NCBI RefSeq assembly: GCF_913064665.1 | Contig: NZ_CAJYBT010000025.1 | Span: 1 to 50,560 of the forward strand | DNA length: 50,560 nt | DNA from: an uncultured Thioclava sp. | GTDB lineage: Bacteria > Pseudomonadota > Alphaproteobacteria > Rhodobacterales > Rhodobacteraceae | Direction: 5' to 3' | Part shown: positions 7,564 to 16,386 of the stretch, piece after piece | Numbering within the stretch: the stretch's first letter is position 1 | Layout: each line of letters opens with the position of its first letter | The notes under the pieces: model-generated | Database searches by the model: none | Told to the model about the DNA's origin: nothing | What the model saw: the letters and a program-made list of their open reading frames with translations, nothing else | Position numbers and translations under genes: made by a program

Positions 7564-9531
7564 ATGATCAATGAACTAGGCCATTTCGCCTTGATACTGG
7601 CACTTGGTGTGGCGCTGGTGCAGGCAACGGTACCGCTGGTGGGCGCGCATAAAGGCTGGCGTGGCTGGATGGCGGTGGGCGACCCTGCCGCAATTGCGCA
7701 ATTCTTGCTGCTTGTGGTCAGCTTTGCGGCGCTGACCCATGCCTTTGTGGTGTCGGATTTCTCGCTGAAACTGGTCTGGGCGAACTCCCATACCGATAAG
7801 CCGATGCTCTATAAGGTCACCGGGGTTTGGGGCAACCATGAGGGCTCGATGCTGCTCTGGGTGCTGATCCTCGCGCTGTTCGGGGCCGCTGCCGCCTTTT
7901 TCGGGGGCGCCCTGCCGCCGCGTCTGCGCGCGCGTGTGCTGTCGATTCAAGCCTGGATCGGCGTGGCGTTCCTCGCCTTCATTATCTTCACCTCTAACCC
8001 GTTCACGCGTCTCACCGAGGCGCCGTTCAATGGCGAGGGGATGAACCCGCTTCTGCAAGACCCCGGTCTCGCATTTCACCCGCCGTTCCTGTACCTCGGC
8101 TATGTCGGGCTTTCGATGGCGTTCTCTTTCGCAGTCGCGGCACTGCTTGAGGGGCGCGTCGATGCGACCTGGGCGCGCTGGGTGCGCCCTTGGACGCTGG
8201 CGGCCTGGGTTTTCCTGACCATCGGGATCGCGCTCGGCTCCTGGTGGGCCTATTACGAACTTGGCTGGGGTGGTTTCTGGTTCTGGGACCCGGTCGAGAA
8301 CGCCTCGTTCATGCCGTGGTTGCTGGCCGCTGCCCTGCTGCATTCCGCGATCGTGGTGGAAAAGCGCGAGTCGCTGAAAAGCTGGACGATCCTGCTGTCG
8401 ATCATGGCGTTCGGTTTCTCGCTGATCGGGACGTTCATCGTGCGCTCGGGGGTGATCACCTCGGTGCACAGCTTTGCCTCTGATCCGTCACGCGGGATTT
8501 TCATCCTTGGTATTCTGGCCTTCTTCGTGGGCGGCGCGCTGACATTGTTTGCCTTCCGTGCGGGCTCGATGCAGGCCAAGGGCGTGTTCTCGATGGTGAG
8601 CCGCGAAACGGCGCTGGTGGTGAACAATATCCTGCTGGCTGTGGCCGCTTTGGTGGTGTTTGTCGGCACGATCTGGCCGCTGGTGGCCGAGATGTTCTTT
8701 GGCCGTAAACTGTCGGTCGGGGCACCGTTCTTTGATCAGGCGTTCACACCCTTCATGATCATTCTGGCGCTGGTATTGCCAATCGGTGCGATGATGCCGT
8801 GGAAGCGCGCGCGCCTTGGGCGCACCGTGCGTCGTCTTGTTCCCGCCTTCGTGCTGGCGCTGGCGATTGGTGGTCTGGCATGGTCGCTGGAAACGGGCAA
8901 TTCGCTGATGGCGCTGATCGCAACCTTCCTTGGTAGCTGGCTGGTGCTGGGCTCTGCAACCGAGCTGTGGACCCGCGCCGCCGGGAGCCCTGCGCGTCTG
9001 CGGCGCTTGCCGCGCGCGGACTGGGGCAAGGCCACGGCACATTCCGGACTTGGCATCACCTTTATCGGCATCGGCTTGTTGCTGGCAGGATCGGTCGAGG
9101 ATATCCGCGTGGCGCAGTTGGGTCAGCCCTTCACCGTGGATGGCTATGAGATCACGCTGCAAAAGGTCGAGGCGGTGCAAGGTCCGAACTACACCTCCAC
9201 CACCGGCACGATGGTGGTCAAACAGGACGGCAAGCTGATCGCCACGATGCATCCCGAAAAGCGGATCTATCCGGTGCAGCGCATGCCCACGACCGAGGCC
9301 GCGATTCACACCACCTTCCTGCGCGACATCTATCTGGTGATCGGTGATCCCCAGCAGGATGGCGGCTATGCGGTGCGCACCTATATCAAGCCGTTCGCGG
9401 ATTGGATCTGGGCGGGGGCGATCATCATGGCGCTGGGCGGTTTGCTAAGCCTGAGCGATCGGCGCTACCGCGTCGCGGCGGGTGCACGCAAAACCAGCAC
9501 CGCGCCGACCCATGCAACTCCGGCGGAATAA
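7564..9531 (+). CDS. ccmF: Cytochrome c maturation heme lyase subunit CcmF
   Basis: A 655-residue polytopic inner-membrane protein, the right length for CcmF. It has the tryptophan-rich WWD heme-handling motif (GGFWFWDPVENASFMPW, near residue 240), histidines in conserved loops (WGNHEGSML, FHPPFLYLGYVG), and many transmembrane helices, ending with a periplasmic domain and a last helix (IWAGAIIMALGGLLSLSDRRYR). With CcmH it attaches heme from holo-CcmE to the CxxCH motifs of apocytochromes c in the periplasm. The start follows AGGAGG at 7552. The ccmH start is 3 bases beyond the stop, so the two form an operon. Confidence 0.97.
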   Translation: MINELGHFALILALGVALVQATVPLVGAHKGWRGWMAVGDPAAIAQFLLLVVSFAALTHAFVVSDFSLKLVWANSHTDKPMLYKVTGVWGNHEGSMLLWVLILALFGAAAAFFGGALPPRLRARVLSIQAWIGVAFLAFIIFTSNPFTRLTEAPFNGEGMNPLLQDPGLAFHPPFLYLGYVGLSMAFSFAVAALLEGRVDATWARWVRPWTLAAWVFLTIGIALGSWWAYYELGWGGFWFWDPVENASFMPWLLAAALLHSAIVVEKRESLKSWTILLSIMAFGFSLIGTFIVRSGVITSVHSFASDPSRGIFILGILAFFVGGALTLFAFRAGSMQAKGVFSMVSRETALVVNNILLAVAALVVFVGTIWPLVAEMFFGRKLSVGAPFFDQAFTPFMIILALVLPIGAMMPWKRARLGRTVRRLVPAFVLALAIGGLAWSLETGNSLMALIATFLGSWLVLGSATELWTRAAGSPARLRRLPRADWGKATAHSGLGITFIGIGLLLAGSVEDIRVAQLGQPFTVDGYEITLQKVEAVQGPNYTSTTGTMVVKQDGKLIATMHPEKRIYPVQRMPTTEAAIHTTFLRDIYLVIGDPQQDGGYAVRTYIKPFADWIWAGAIIMALGGLLSLSDRRYRVAAGARKTSTAPTHATPAE

Positions 9532-9534
9532 GCA

Positions 9535-9999
9535 ATGCTTAAGAAACTCGTTCTCAGTTTAGTTTTGCTTATCTGGGCCGCGCCAATCTACGCGGTCCAG
9601 CCCAGCGAGGTGCTGAAGGATCCCGCGCTCGAATCCCGTGCGCGCGAGATCTCGAAAGTGCTGCGCTGCCCGGTCTGTCAGGGTGAAAATATCGACGACT
9701 CCAATGCCGCCGTGTCCAAGGACCTGCGGCTTCTGGTGCGCGAGCGTCTGCAGGCGGGCGACACGGACACGCAGGTGATCGACTACGTCACTGATCGCTA
9801 CGGCGAATATGTGCTGTTCGAGCCGGAAAAGACCGGGGCGAACCTGCTGCTGTGGTATCTCGGGCCGGGCGCGTTGTTGCTGGCGCTGATCGGGGGATTT
9901 TTCTACGTCCGCTCACGGCGCAATGCGAGCGAGGGCCCAGCGTCGCCCGCGCTGTCCAGCGATGAAGAGGCGCGGCTCAAGGAATTGATGGCCGACTAG
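9535..9999 (+). CDS. ccmH: Cytochrome c maturation thioredoxin-like protein CcmH/CcmL
   Basis: A 154-residue protein with an N-terminal signal sequence (about residues 1-20, MLKKLVLSLVLLIWAAPIYA). The CcmH signature LRCPVCQGENIDDSNA has the redox pair Cys45 and Cys48. Then comes a three-helix bundle (VRERLQAGDTDTQVIDYVTDRYGEYVLF), one C-terminal transmembrane segment (about 103-125) and a short cytoplasmic tail. It reduces the disulfide of apocytochrome c for heme ligation by CcmF. It follows ccmF at a 3-base gap. It corresponds to the short N-terminal-domain form of CcmH; no TPR-type CcmI part is fused. Confidence 0.96.
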   Translation: MLKKLVLSLVLLIWAAPIYAVQPSEVLKDPALESRAREISKVLRCPVCQGENIDDSNAAVSKDLRLLVRERLQAGDTDTQVIDYVTDRYGEYVLFEPEKTGANLLLWYLGPGALLLALIGGFFYVRSRRNASEGPASPALSSDEEARLKELMAD

Positions 10000-10084
10000 A
10001 TCACTTTGGGACCGGGCGTCACGCCGCCCTGTCTGGAGACTGCGCTTAACCCTGCGCCATCGCTATGTTTGGGCGGTCAGATTG

Positions 10085-10114
10085 TCTTCCCCCGCCGGTT
10101 CCGACGGGGGAAGA
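10085..10114. terminator. Hairpin between convergent ccmH and alcohol dehydrogenase
   Basis: A perfect 10-base inverted repeat, TCTTCCCCCG at 10085-10094 and CGGGGGAAGA at 10105-10114, with a 10-base loop. It lies between two convergent genes and can serve both strands. There is no strong T-run on either side, so termination is inferred from position and stem strength. Confidence 0.6.
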
Positions 10115-10119
10115 TAGGC

Positions 10120-11166
10120 TTAGGCCAGCGTCGAATTGTCGATCACAAAGCGATATTTGACATCGGATTTCAGCATCCGCTCATAGGCTGCGTTGATCTC
10201 CTCGATCCGAATGACTTCGACATCCGAGGTGATGCCATGCGCGCCGCAGAACTCCAGCATCTCCTGCGTTTCCTTGATCCCGCCGATCAAAGAGCCCGCG
10301 ACCGAACGCCGCCCGAGCACCATCATGACCGAATTCAGAACCGGATCAATCGGCCCCAGATAGCCCACCAGCACCAGCGTGCCATTATAGGCAAGCGTCG
10401 GCATGTAGGGGTTGATGTCATGGACATAGGGCACGGTGTCGATGATCAGATCGAACTCATTGGACACGCCGGCCATCGCATCGGCATCGGTCGAGATCAC
10501 GACCTTATGCGCGCCAAGCCGTTTGGCGTCTTCGACCTTTGAGGGCGAGCGCGAAAACAGCGTGACCTCAGCGCCCAGCGCATTGGCCAGTTTCAGCGCC
10601 ATATGCCCCAGCCCGCCAAGCCCGACAACCGCCACTTTAGACCCCTTCCCCACGTTCCAATGGCGCAGCGGCGACCAGGTGGTGATGCCCGCACAAAGCA
10701 GCGGCGCGGCCCCCGCTGGGTCCAGAGTCTCCGGCACGCGCAGGACGAATTTATCTTTGACGACAATGGATTGCGCATATCCGCCATGGGTGATCGTGCC
10801 GTCCACCTTATCGACAGACCCATAGGTACCCGTCCAGCCGTTCAGGCAATATTGCTCTTCGTCGTGATCGCAGGCGGCACAATGTTGGCAGCTATCCACC
10901 AGACAGCCGACACCGACAAGATCGCCGGCTTTGAAGCCAGTTACATCGGCCCCGACCGCGCGCACGCGGCCAATGATTTCATGGCCCGGAACGACCGGAT
11001 AGGTCGTGTGACCCCAATCGTTGCGCGCGGTGTGCAGGTCGGAATGGCACACGCCACAAAAATCGATATCAATCGCCACGTCATCGGGACGCAAGGCGCG
11101 CCGGTCGATGGCAAAGGGCGTCAGATCGGCGTCAGCGGCGGTTGCAGCATAGGCGTTTACGGTCAT
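10120..11166 (-). CDS. Zinc-dependent NAD(P) alcohol dehydrogenase (YahK/CAD type)
   Basis: A 348-residue medium-chain dehydrogenase. It has the catalytic zinc site (CGVCHSDLHTARNDWG and GHEIIGRV), the four-cysteine structural zinc lobe (C-Q-H-C-A-A-C...C near residues 93-107) and a Rossmann fold (VGLGGLGHMALKLANALG). Length and the VDSCQHC lobe fit the cinnamyl-alcohol-dehydrogenase/YahK subfamily, which reduces a broad range of aldehydes with NADPH. The start MTVNAYAATAAD is chosen because AAGGA lies just upstream and the family begins this way; the longer frame to 11259 has no family match. It is a single gene between two hairpins. Confidence 0.93.
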   Translation of the reverse strand: MTVNAYAATAADADLTPFAIDRRALRPDDVAIDIDFCGVCHSDLHTARNDWGHTTYPVVPGHEIIGRVRAVGADVTGFKAGDLVGVGCLVDSCQHCAACDHDEEQYCLNGWTGTYGSVDKVDGTITHGGYAQSIVVKDKFVLRVPETLDPAGAAPLLCAGITTWSPLRHWNVGKGSKVAVVGLGGLGHMALKLANALGAEVTLFSRSPSKVEDAKRLGAHKVVISTDADAMAGVSNEFDLIIDTVPYVHDINPYMPTLAYNGTLVLVGYLGPIDPVLNSVMMVLGRRSVAGSLIGGIKETQEMLEFCGAHGITSDVEVIRIEEINAAYERMLKSDVKYRFVIDNSTLA

Positions 11167-11365
11167 GCTCGAGTCCTTGTTTGGGAGGGCGCGCGGCAGA
11201 CATTGCGCGGCTTGAGGCACAGGGTAGCCCGCTTGCGCTTGATGAGTAGGGTCGCTCACGCGCAGGCAGCGTTCACAAAGCTGTATGGATCGTCATCCTG
11301 TGCGATGCGGCGGCACTGCGCAGGGGCGCGACCCCGACGCCCGCGCCTTGCGATGGGGCAACAAA

Positions 11366-11391
11366 AAAGGCCGCCCCTAAGGGCGGCCTTT
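11366..11391 (-). terminator. Intrinsic terminator of the rpmI-rplT operon
   Basis: Read on minus: AAAGGCCGCCC, loop TTAG, GGGCGGCCTTT, then more T (six in total). It is a textbook intrinsic terminator 27 bases past the rplT stop. Confidence 0.9.
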
Positions 11392-11417
11392 CAGAATTTC
11401 GATAGAGCGTGCAGTGC

Positions 11418-11795
11418 TTAGGCAGCAACAGCCGTTGCAGCGGCAGCTTTGGCCTGCTCCACGATGGCGGCGAACGCCTCGGGCTCGTGCACGGCGAGAT
11501 CGGCGAGAACCTTGCGGTCCACTTCGACACCAGCCAGAGCCAGACCGTGGATGAACTTCGAGTAGCTCAGATCGGCATCGACCAAACGCACGGCGGCGTT
11601 GATACGCTGGATCCAGAGCGCGCGGAAGTTACGCTTGCGTGCCTTGCGGTCACGGGTCGCGTATTGGTTGGCCTTGTCGACCGCCTGCGTAGCAGTACGG
11701 AAGTTGCGCGAGCGCGCGGAGTAATAGCCTTTCGCCTTTTTCAGCACTTTCTTGTGCGCGGCGTGGGTGACTTTCCCGGATTTAACGCGTGACAT
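11418..11795 (-). CDS. rplT: 50S ribosomal protein L20
   Basis: A 125-residue basic protein matching L20 throughout: [25 protein letters not shown] at the start, then [33 protein letters not shown] and [17 protein letters not shown] at the end. It binds 23S rRNA early in large-subunit assembly. It follows rpmI by 16 bases and is ended by the terminator at 11366-11391. infC is not adjacent in this window, so the operon here is only rpmI-rplT. Confidence 0.98.
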   Translation of the reverse strand: MSRVKSGKVTHAAHKKVLKKAKGYYSARSRNFRTATQAVDKANQYATRDRKARKRNFRALWIQRINAAVRLVDADLSYSKFIHGLALAGVEVDRKVLADLAVHEPEAFAAIVEQAKAAAATAVAA

Positions 11796-11811
11796 TGTTC
11801 AAGTCTCCCGA

Positions 11812-12012
11812 TCAGCGATTATAAGGCATGTATTTCTTCACGATTTTCGTATCCGCGTCGCACAGCACCATGGTGCCTGCAGTGTCGCGGATGAATTTCG
11901 TGGAGCGTTTGATCATGCCGTGGCGCTTACCAGCGTGACCGACTTTGATCTTGCCGGTCGCGGTGAACTTGAACCGCTTTTTCGCAGCGGATTTCGTCTT
12001 CATCTTGGGCAT
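11812..12012 (-). CDS. rpmI: 50S ribosomal protein L35
   Basis: A 66-residue basic protein with the L35 signature [20 protein letters not shown] and the end KYMPYNR. It is a component of the large ribosomal subunit. AAGGAG lies just upstream of ATG 12012. It is the first gene of a two-gene operon with rplT. The 146 bases upstream hold no recognised leader structure. Confidence 0.98.
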   Translation of the reverse strand: MPKMKTKSAAKKRFKFTATGKIKVGHAGKRHGMIKRSTKFIRDTAGTMVLCDADTKIVKKYMPYNR

Positions 12013-12158
12013 TTACAGCTCCTTTTCAGGGTGTGGAAGCGCGACTCGGCATGCCACTTTGGCCGGCCACGCGTGGGTCGAGCGCGCTGGATAGACGCGC
12101 GGGCTGCGCTTGGCAAGGCCAAACTTGCGAAATCACAGAGCAAAGCGCAAAGCGCTGG

Positions 12159-12398
12159 CTAGTTGAAGACCCGCGCGACAGTGCGTGCCACCGCGTCGGG
12201 GACGCGTTCAATCGTGTAGCCGCCGGGTTTGGCGTAGAAGGCCAGCAAGATCAGCCCGCCCGACACCAGAACCGCCAAGGTTGCTGCGCGCGGCGGACGT
12301 TGATCGGAAAAGGCCGAGATGACGGCCGGGATCGCGAAAATCGCGATCACCAGACCAATCGTCAGGATCAGATCGGTATCAAGCCCGGACAAATCCAT
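12159..12398 (-). CDS. Small conserved membrane protein
   Basis: A 79-residue protein I cannot name. It has two hydrophobic segments: about residues 8-28 (LILTIGLVIAIFAIPAVISAF) and about 38-56 (AATLAVLVSGGLILLAFYA). Between them is the charged loop SDQRPPRA, and the C-terminus is short and soluble. A ribosome-binding AAAGGGG precedes ATG 12398. It lies 37 bases downstream of pyk in the same direction, so it is probably cotranscribed with pyruvate kinase; from memory, small proteins of this kind stand beside pyk in other Rhodobacterales. Function unknown. Confidence 0.7.
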   Translation of the reverse strand: MDLSGLDTDLILTIGLVIAIFAIPAVISAFSDQRPPRAATLAVLVSGGLILLAFYAKPGGYTIERVPDAVARTVARVFN

Positions 12399-12435
12399 GG
12401 CACGCCCCTTTCGTGATGCTCTCCCTCAGGAAAGT

Positions 12436-13881
12436 TTACTCAGGGTCAGTGCGATAAATCAATCTTTCATCGCAGGGCGCGACACGAAGAATGTTGGTTG
12501 TGCCCTGCACGTTAAAGGGCACACCAGCGGTCACGATGATCTGCTGCGTCTCATCGGCAAAGCCGAAATCGCGCGCCGCGCGGGCGGCGTTGACGACAGC
12601 CTGCTTAAAGCGCTCCAGCTCGCCGCAATGCACGGCGTGCACGCCCCAGGTCAGGGTCATACGGCGTAGCGTGGCGTCGATCGGCGAGAGCGCGATGATT
12701 GGCACGCGCGGGCGTTCGCGCGCGGTCAGTGCCACCGTCTTGCCCGACTGGGTATAGGCGCAGATCGCCGCGATATCCGTGGTCTCGGCGATCTCGCGTG
12801 CGGCAGCCACGATCCCGTCGGCGACGGTCTGGCGGTCGGCATTGCGCGAGGCTTCGATGACTTCGCGATAGATCGGATCTTTCTCGACCGAGATCGCGAC
12901 GTTGTTCATCGTCTCGACCGCTTCGACCGGATAGCGCCCGGCTGCGGATTCCGCGCTGAGCATGACCGCATCGGCGCCTTCATAGATCGCGGTGGCCACG
13001 TCAGAGACTTCGGCGCGCGTCGGCATCGGGCTTTCGATCATCGATTCAAGCATCTGGGTCGCGACGATCACCGGCTTGGCGGCGGCGCGACATTTGCGGA
13101 TCAATTGTTTCTGGATCGGCGGCACGGCCTGCACCGGCAATTCGACCCCAAGATCACCGCGCGCGACCATCACCCCGTCAGACACGGCAAGGATGTCATC
13201 AAAGCAGCGCACCGCCGAGGGTTTCTCGATCTTGCTGAGGATCGCCGCACGGCCCTTGGCCAATTCGCGCGCCTCGATCACGTCTTCAGGGCGCTGCACG
13301 AAGCTGAGCGCCAGCCAGTCCACACCCATCTCGCAGGCGAATTCCAGATCCTTGCGGTCCTTGTCTGACAGCGCGGCCACCGGCAGCACCACGTCGGGCA
13401 CGTTCACGCCCTTACGGTCGGAAATCGTGCCGCCCACGGTAACGGTGCAATTGGCGTAATCAGCACCGCAATCTTCGACGCGCAGGCGGATCTTGCCGTC
13501 ATTGACCAGCAGCTCCGAGCCCGGTTCGAGGGCGGCGAAAATCTCGGGATGGGGGAGGCGCGCGCGTTGATTGGTGCCCGGCACGTCTTCAAGGTCAAAG
13601 CGGAACGCATCGCCCTCTTTGAGTTCGACGGCACCGGCGGCAAAAGTGCCTACGCGCAGCTTTGGCCCCTGAAGGTCAGCGAGAATAGCGATCGGGCGCG
13701 AAAACTCGGTTTCGAGCTTGCGAATGATAGCGTGACGGGCGCGATGCTCGTCATGGGTGCCATGGCTCATATTGAGGCGGAACACATCAGCACCGGCGAC
13801 AAACAGCGCCTTGATGCTTTCATAGTCCGATGAGGATGGGCCCAAAGTGGCCACGATTTTAACGTTGCGAAGGCGTCTCAT
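12436..13881 (-). CDS. pyk: Pyruvate kinase
   Basis: A 481-residue cytoplasmic enzyme that converts phosphoenolpyruvate and ADP to pyruvate and ATP. Visible parts: N-terminal RNVKIVATLGPSSS; FRLNMSHGTHDEH; the beta-barrel B domain (about 70-170); the active-site block ILSKIEKPSAV then VMVARGDLGVELP; the GADAVMLSAESAAGRYP region; and the C-terminal effector domain. MRRLRNVK is chosen as the start because it matches the family N-terminus and follows GAGGACGC and an AGGAG upstream; the 26 extra residues of the longer frame are unlike pyruvate kinases. Confidence 0.97.
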   Translation of the reverse strand: MRRLRNVKIVATLGPSSSDYESIKALFVAGADVFRLNMSHGTHDEHRARHAIIRKLETEFSRPIAILADLQGPKLRVGTFAAGAVELKEGDAFRFDLEDVPGTNQRARLPHPEIFAALEPGSELLVNDGKIRLRVEDCGADYANCTVTVGGTISDRKGVNVPDVVLPVAALSDKDRKDLEFACEMGVDWLALSFVQRPEDVIEARELAKGRAAILSKIEKPSAVRCFDDILAVSDGVMVARGDLGVELPVQAVPPIQKQLIRKCRAAAKPVIVATQMLESMIESPMPTRAEVSDVATAIYEGADAVMLSAESAAGRYPVEAVETMNNVAISVEKDPIYREVIEASRNADRQTVADGIVAAAREIAETTDIAAICAYTQSGKTVALTARERPRVPIIALSPIDATLRRMTLTWGVHAVHCGELERFKQAVVNAARAARDFGFADETQQIIVTAGVPFNVQGTTNILRVAPCDERLIYRTDPE

Positions 13882-14016
13882 GCGTCCTCGTCTCCTGATC
13901 AAATTGGTGTCATTTCGTGGGCCAATAAAGGGTATGGCGCAAATTGTCGCGGGCTGCAACTGGCCCTTGGGTCAAGTTTCGGTCTATTTGGGGCGATATC
14001 GAGCAAGCGTGAAGAG

Positions 14017-14766
14017 ATGATGACAGATCAATCCCCCTACACAATTACCGGCAAGGCGCGCGCTGCGCGTTGGCTTGTCACCTGCGATCATGCCCGCAAC
14101 ACGGTGCCCGACTGGGTGGCGGGGGGCGATCTGGGAATTGCGGCGACGGATATGGCGCGCCACATCGCCTATGACGTGGGCGCACTGGGTCTGTCGCAGG
14201 CCCTGGCCGAGCATCTGGACGCGCCGCTGATCGCAAGCAATTTCTCGCGGCTCGTGATTGATCCGAACAGGGGCGAAGATGATCCGACGCTGGTGATGCA
14301 GCTTTATGATGGCACGATCATTCCCGCCAATCGCGTCGCCAGTCCGGCGCAGATCACAGAGCGGCTAGAGCGGCTGTATCGCCCCTACCATCAGGCCTAT
14401 CGCGACTTGGCCGCGCGGCGCGATGATCGCGTGATTTGTGCGGTGCACTCTTATACGCCCCGACTGCGCGGGCGGGCGCTGCGCCCTTGGCAAGTGGGGG
14501 TTCTGCATGACCATTCCGATAGCCGCCTCGCCCTGCCCCTGATCGCGCGACTGCGCCAAGAGCCCGATCTGTGCGTGGGCGATAACGAGCCCTATCTGGG
14601 CCATCTCGAGGGCGATTCCATCGACCGCCACGCGTTGCAACACGGCCGCCCCAACGTGCTGATCGAGCTGCGCAACGATCTGATCGAAACCCCCGAGCAG
14701 CAAGCCCAATGGGCGCTCCGGCTGGCCCCGATTTTGCAACAGGTCCTCACCGAGAGCGGCCTGTAA
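14017..14766 (+). CDS. N-formylglutamate amidohydrolase family protein
   Basis: A 249-residue protein of the FGase (N-formylglutamate deformylase) family. It has the conserved CDHARNTVP segment near residue 24, the SRLVIDPNR block near 80, the HSYTPRLRGRALRPW motif near 145, and the NVLIELRNDLIETPEQQ helix at the end, all typical metal-dependent amidohydrolase features. Members hydrolyse N-formyl or other N-acyl amino acids; the true substrate here is unknown because no hut genes are nearby. It is divergent from pyk across a 135-base spacer. ATG 14017 and 14020 are equally possible starts. Confidence 0.88.
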   Translation: MMTDQSPYTITGKARAARWLVTCDHARNTVPDWVAGGDLGIAATDMARHIAYDVGALGLSQALAEHLDAPLIASNFSRLVIDPNRGEDDPTLVMQLYDGTIIPANRVASPAQITERLERLYRPYHQAYRDLAARRDDRVICAVHSYTPRLRGRALRPWQVGVLHDHSDSRLALPLIARLRQEPDLCVGDNEPYLGHLEGDSIDRHALQHGRPNVLIELRNDLIETPEQQAQWALRLAPILQQVLTESGL

Positions 14767-15014
14767 GGCGGTAATTTTACCAAGAATCACGGCTCAATTT
14801 CGCTACAGACATTGTAGCGCCGTCTGATGCCGTCTTTGGCGTGGTTTGGCCGGGCGCGCAGGCGCAAGCGGCGCAATACGCGCGAACAATGTCTGGAATT
14901 TTGACGTCATTGTTGCGCAGTGAAAAACGTGATCTCGCGCATTCGTTATTTTCGTTGACCAAGCCGTGATCAGCTCGGATAAGCAAGATATTAACCTTTT
15001 CCGGGATTTCCACG

Positions 15015-16148
15015 ATGTTCGCATTACTTTTTTTAGCCTTTCTTCCCTTGGCCTTCGTGATGGGTGGCGCCTCCGATGACGATGAAACCGATACGCCCTC
15101 CGAAAGTGAAGACGATCATAGCGCTGATACGGGCAATGGCGATTTGACCGATGCGCCCGTCGACACAGGCACGAATGCGGGCAGCGACACCGGCAACACC
15201 GATCAAGGCAACACCGACACTGGCAGCGATAGCACCGCGGGTGGCGACGCGGGCAGCGACACCAACTCGGGCGCGGATACGCCTGCGACGGGTAAGGACC
15301 CCGAAGCCGGCGTCAGCATCGTCGGCGCAAGCCCGGGCCCAGGCGAAGGCGTCGATCTGCGAGGCGGGGCGTTGAACGACACGCTGCGCGGCACCGATTA
15401 CAGCGATACGCTGAACGGTTCGTCGGGGGATGACACGCTGTGGCTTGAGGGCGGCGACGATGGCAACACACTGGATGAGGCCTCAGCCAAGTACGTCTTC
15501 TCGACCAGTTCGATCAACTCGTTGGTCTTCCGTCTGGAATCCAATGACTATTTTGGCGGCACCGGCGGGTCTGGCGACGACTACATTGATGGCGGCAGCG
15601 GCAATGATTCCCTGCTCGGCGGGTATGGAGACGACACGTTGCGCGGCAATACCGGCGATGACGTGCTGTTTGACTATCAGGGCAGCGATTCCTTGAATGG
15701 CGGCTATGGCGATGATGAACTTGTCGCCGTCGACACTCTGTCGGGCTATTCCGATACCTTGGATGGCGGTGCAGGCAATGACGTGTTGTTCGCTGATGAC
15801 GGCGATCAGGTCACCGGCGGCACGGGCTGGGATAATTTCGTGGTTTCGCCCTCTAAAGGGGTGGGACAAGCGGCCACGATCACCGATTTCAACCCGACCC
15901 CGTCGGGAACGGCCGAGAACGGGGATACCGGCGAGGTCCTGTTGATCGACGTGTTCAATTACAAGGCCAGCGACGATTTCACCATCGGGCAGACCGGCGC
16001 GGATGTGACCGTCTCGCTTTGGGGTCAGTCGGTGGCGGTGCTGCAAAATACCCAGCTTTCGGATTTGCAGCCGACCTCGGTCGTGTTGGGGATCGACTCG
16101 ACGCTGAATACCGCATCGCCCGAGATCCATCTGCCACGCAGAATCTGA
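15015..16148 (+). CDS. RTX-type calcium-binding repeat protein
   Basis: A 377-residue protein, likely exported or surface-bound. Residues 1-18 form a single hydrophobic N-terminal segment (MFALLFLAFLPLAFVMGG). Residues 19-95 are a low-complexity D/T/G/S linker. Residues 115-275 carry degenerate hemolysin-type nonapeptide repeats (GGSGNDSLLGGYGDDTL, GGYGDDEL, GGAGNDVLF), which bind calcium as a beta-roll. Residues 285-360 form a C-terminal domain (ITDF...GEVLLIDVF...VTVSLWGQSVAVLQN) common after RTX repeats. No type I secretion genes are adjacent, and the N-terminal segment looks more like a membrane anchor than a type I C-terminal signal. Function unknown. Confidence 0.85.
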   Translation: MFALLFLAFLPLAFVMGGASDDDETDTPSESEDDHSADTGNGDLTDAPVDTGTNAGSDTGNTDQGNTDTGSDSTAGGDAGSDTNSGADTPATGKDPEAGVSIVGASPGPGEGVDLRGGALNDTLRGTDYSDTLNGSSGDDTLWLEGGDDGNTLDEASAKYVFSTSSINSLVFRLESNDYFGGTGGSGDDYIDGGSGNDSLLGGYGDDTLRGNTGDDVLFDYQGSDSLNGGYGDDELVAVDTLSGYSDTLDGGAGNDVLFADDGDQVTGGTGWDNFVVSPSKGVGQAATITDFNPTPSGTAENGDTGEVLLIDVFNYKASDDFTIGQTGADVTVSLWGQSVAVLQNTQLSDLQPTSVVLGIDSTLNTASPEIHLPRRI

Positions 16149-16386
16149 CACGTTCAGGCCCGAATCGGCGGTCTTTGGCGGGTGAAATCAGCGCTGGTTT
16201 TGCCCGCTTTTAGCTTGCTTTCTCTACCCCGTTTTTGGCTTTGATGCACGCGTTTTGGGTAATCCTACCGAGAGGTTGAGATTGGCAAAGCAGACGTGAA
16301 CAATCCCCCCCGATCGCCCTCACAAACGCCTTGCCCGCTGTGCGAGCGGCCCGCATGCTACCCGTCACATTCGGGAGTTTTCACCT

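Noticed and set aside
14777-15024. Short minus frames in the spacer before the RTX gene
   Set aside because: No ribosome-binding site, no hydrophobic signal, and poor codon structure; the 248-base spacer holds no feature I can support.
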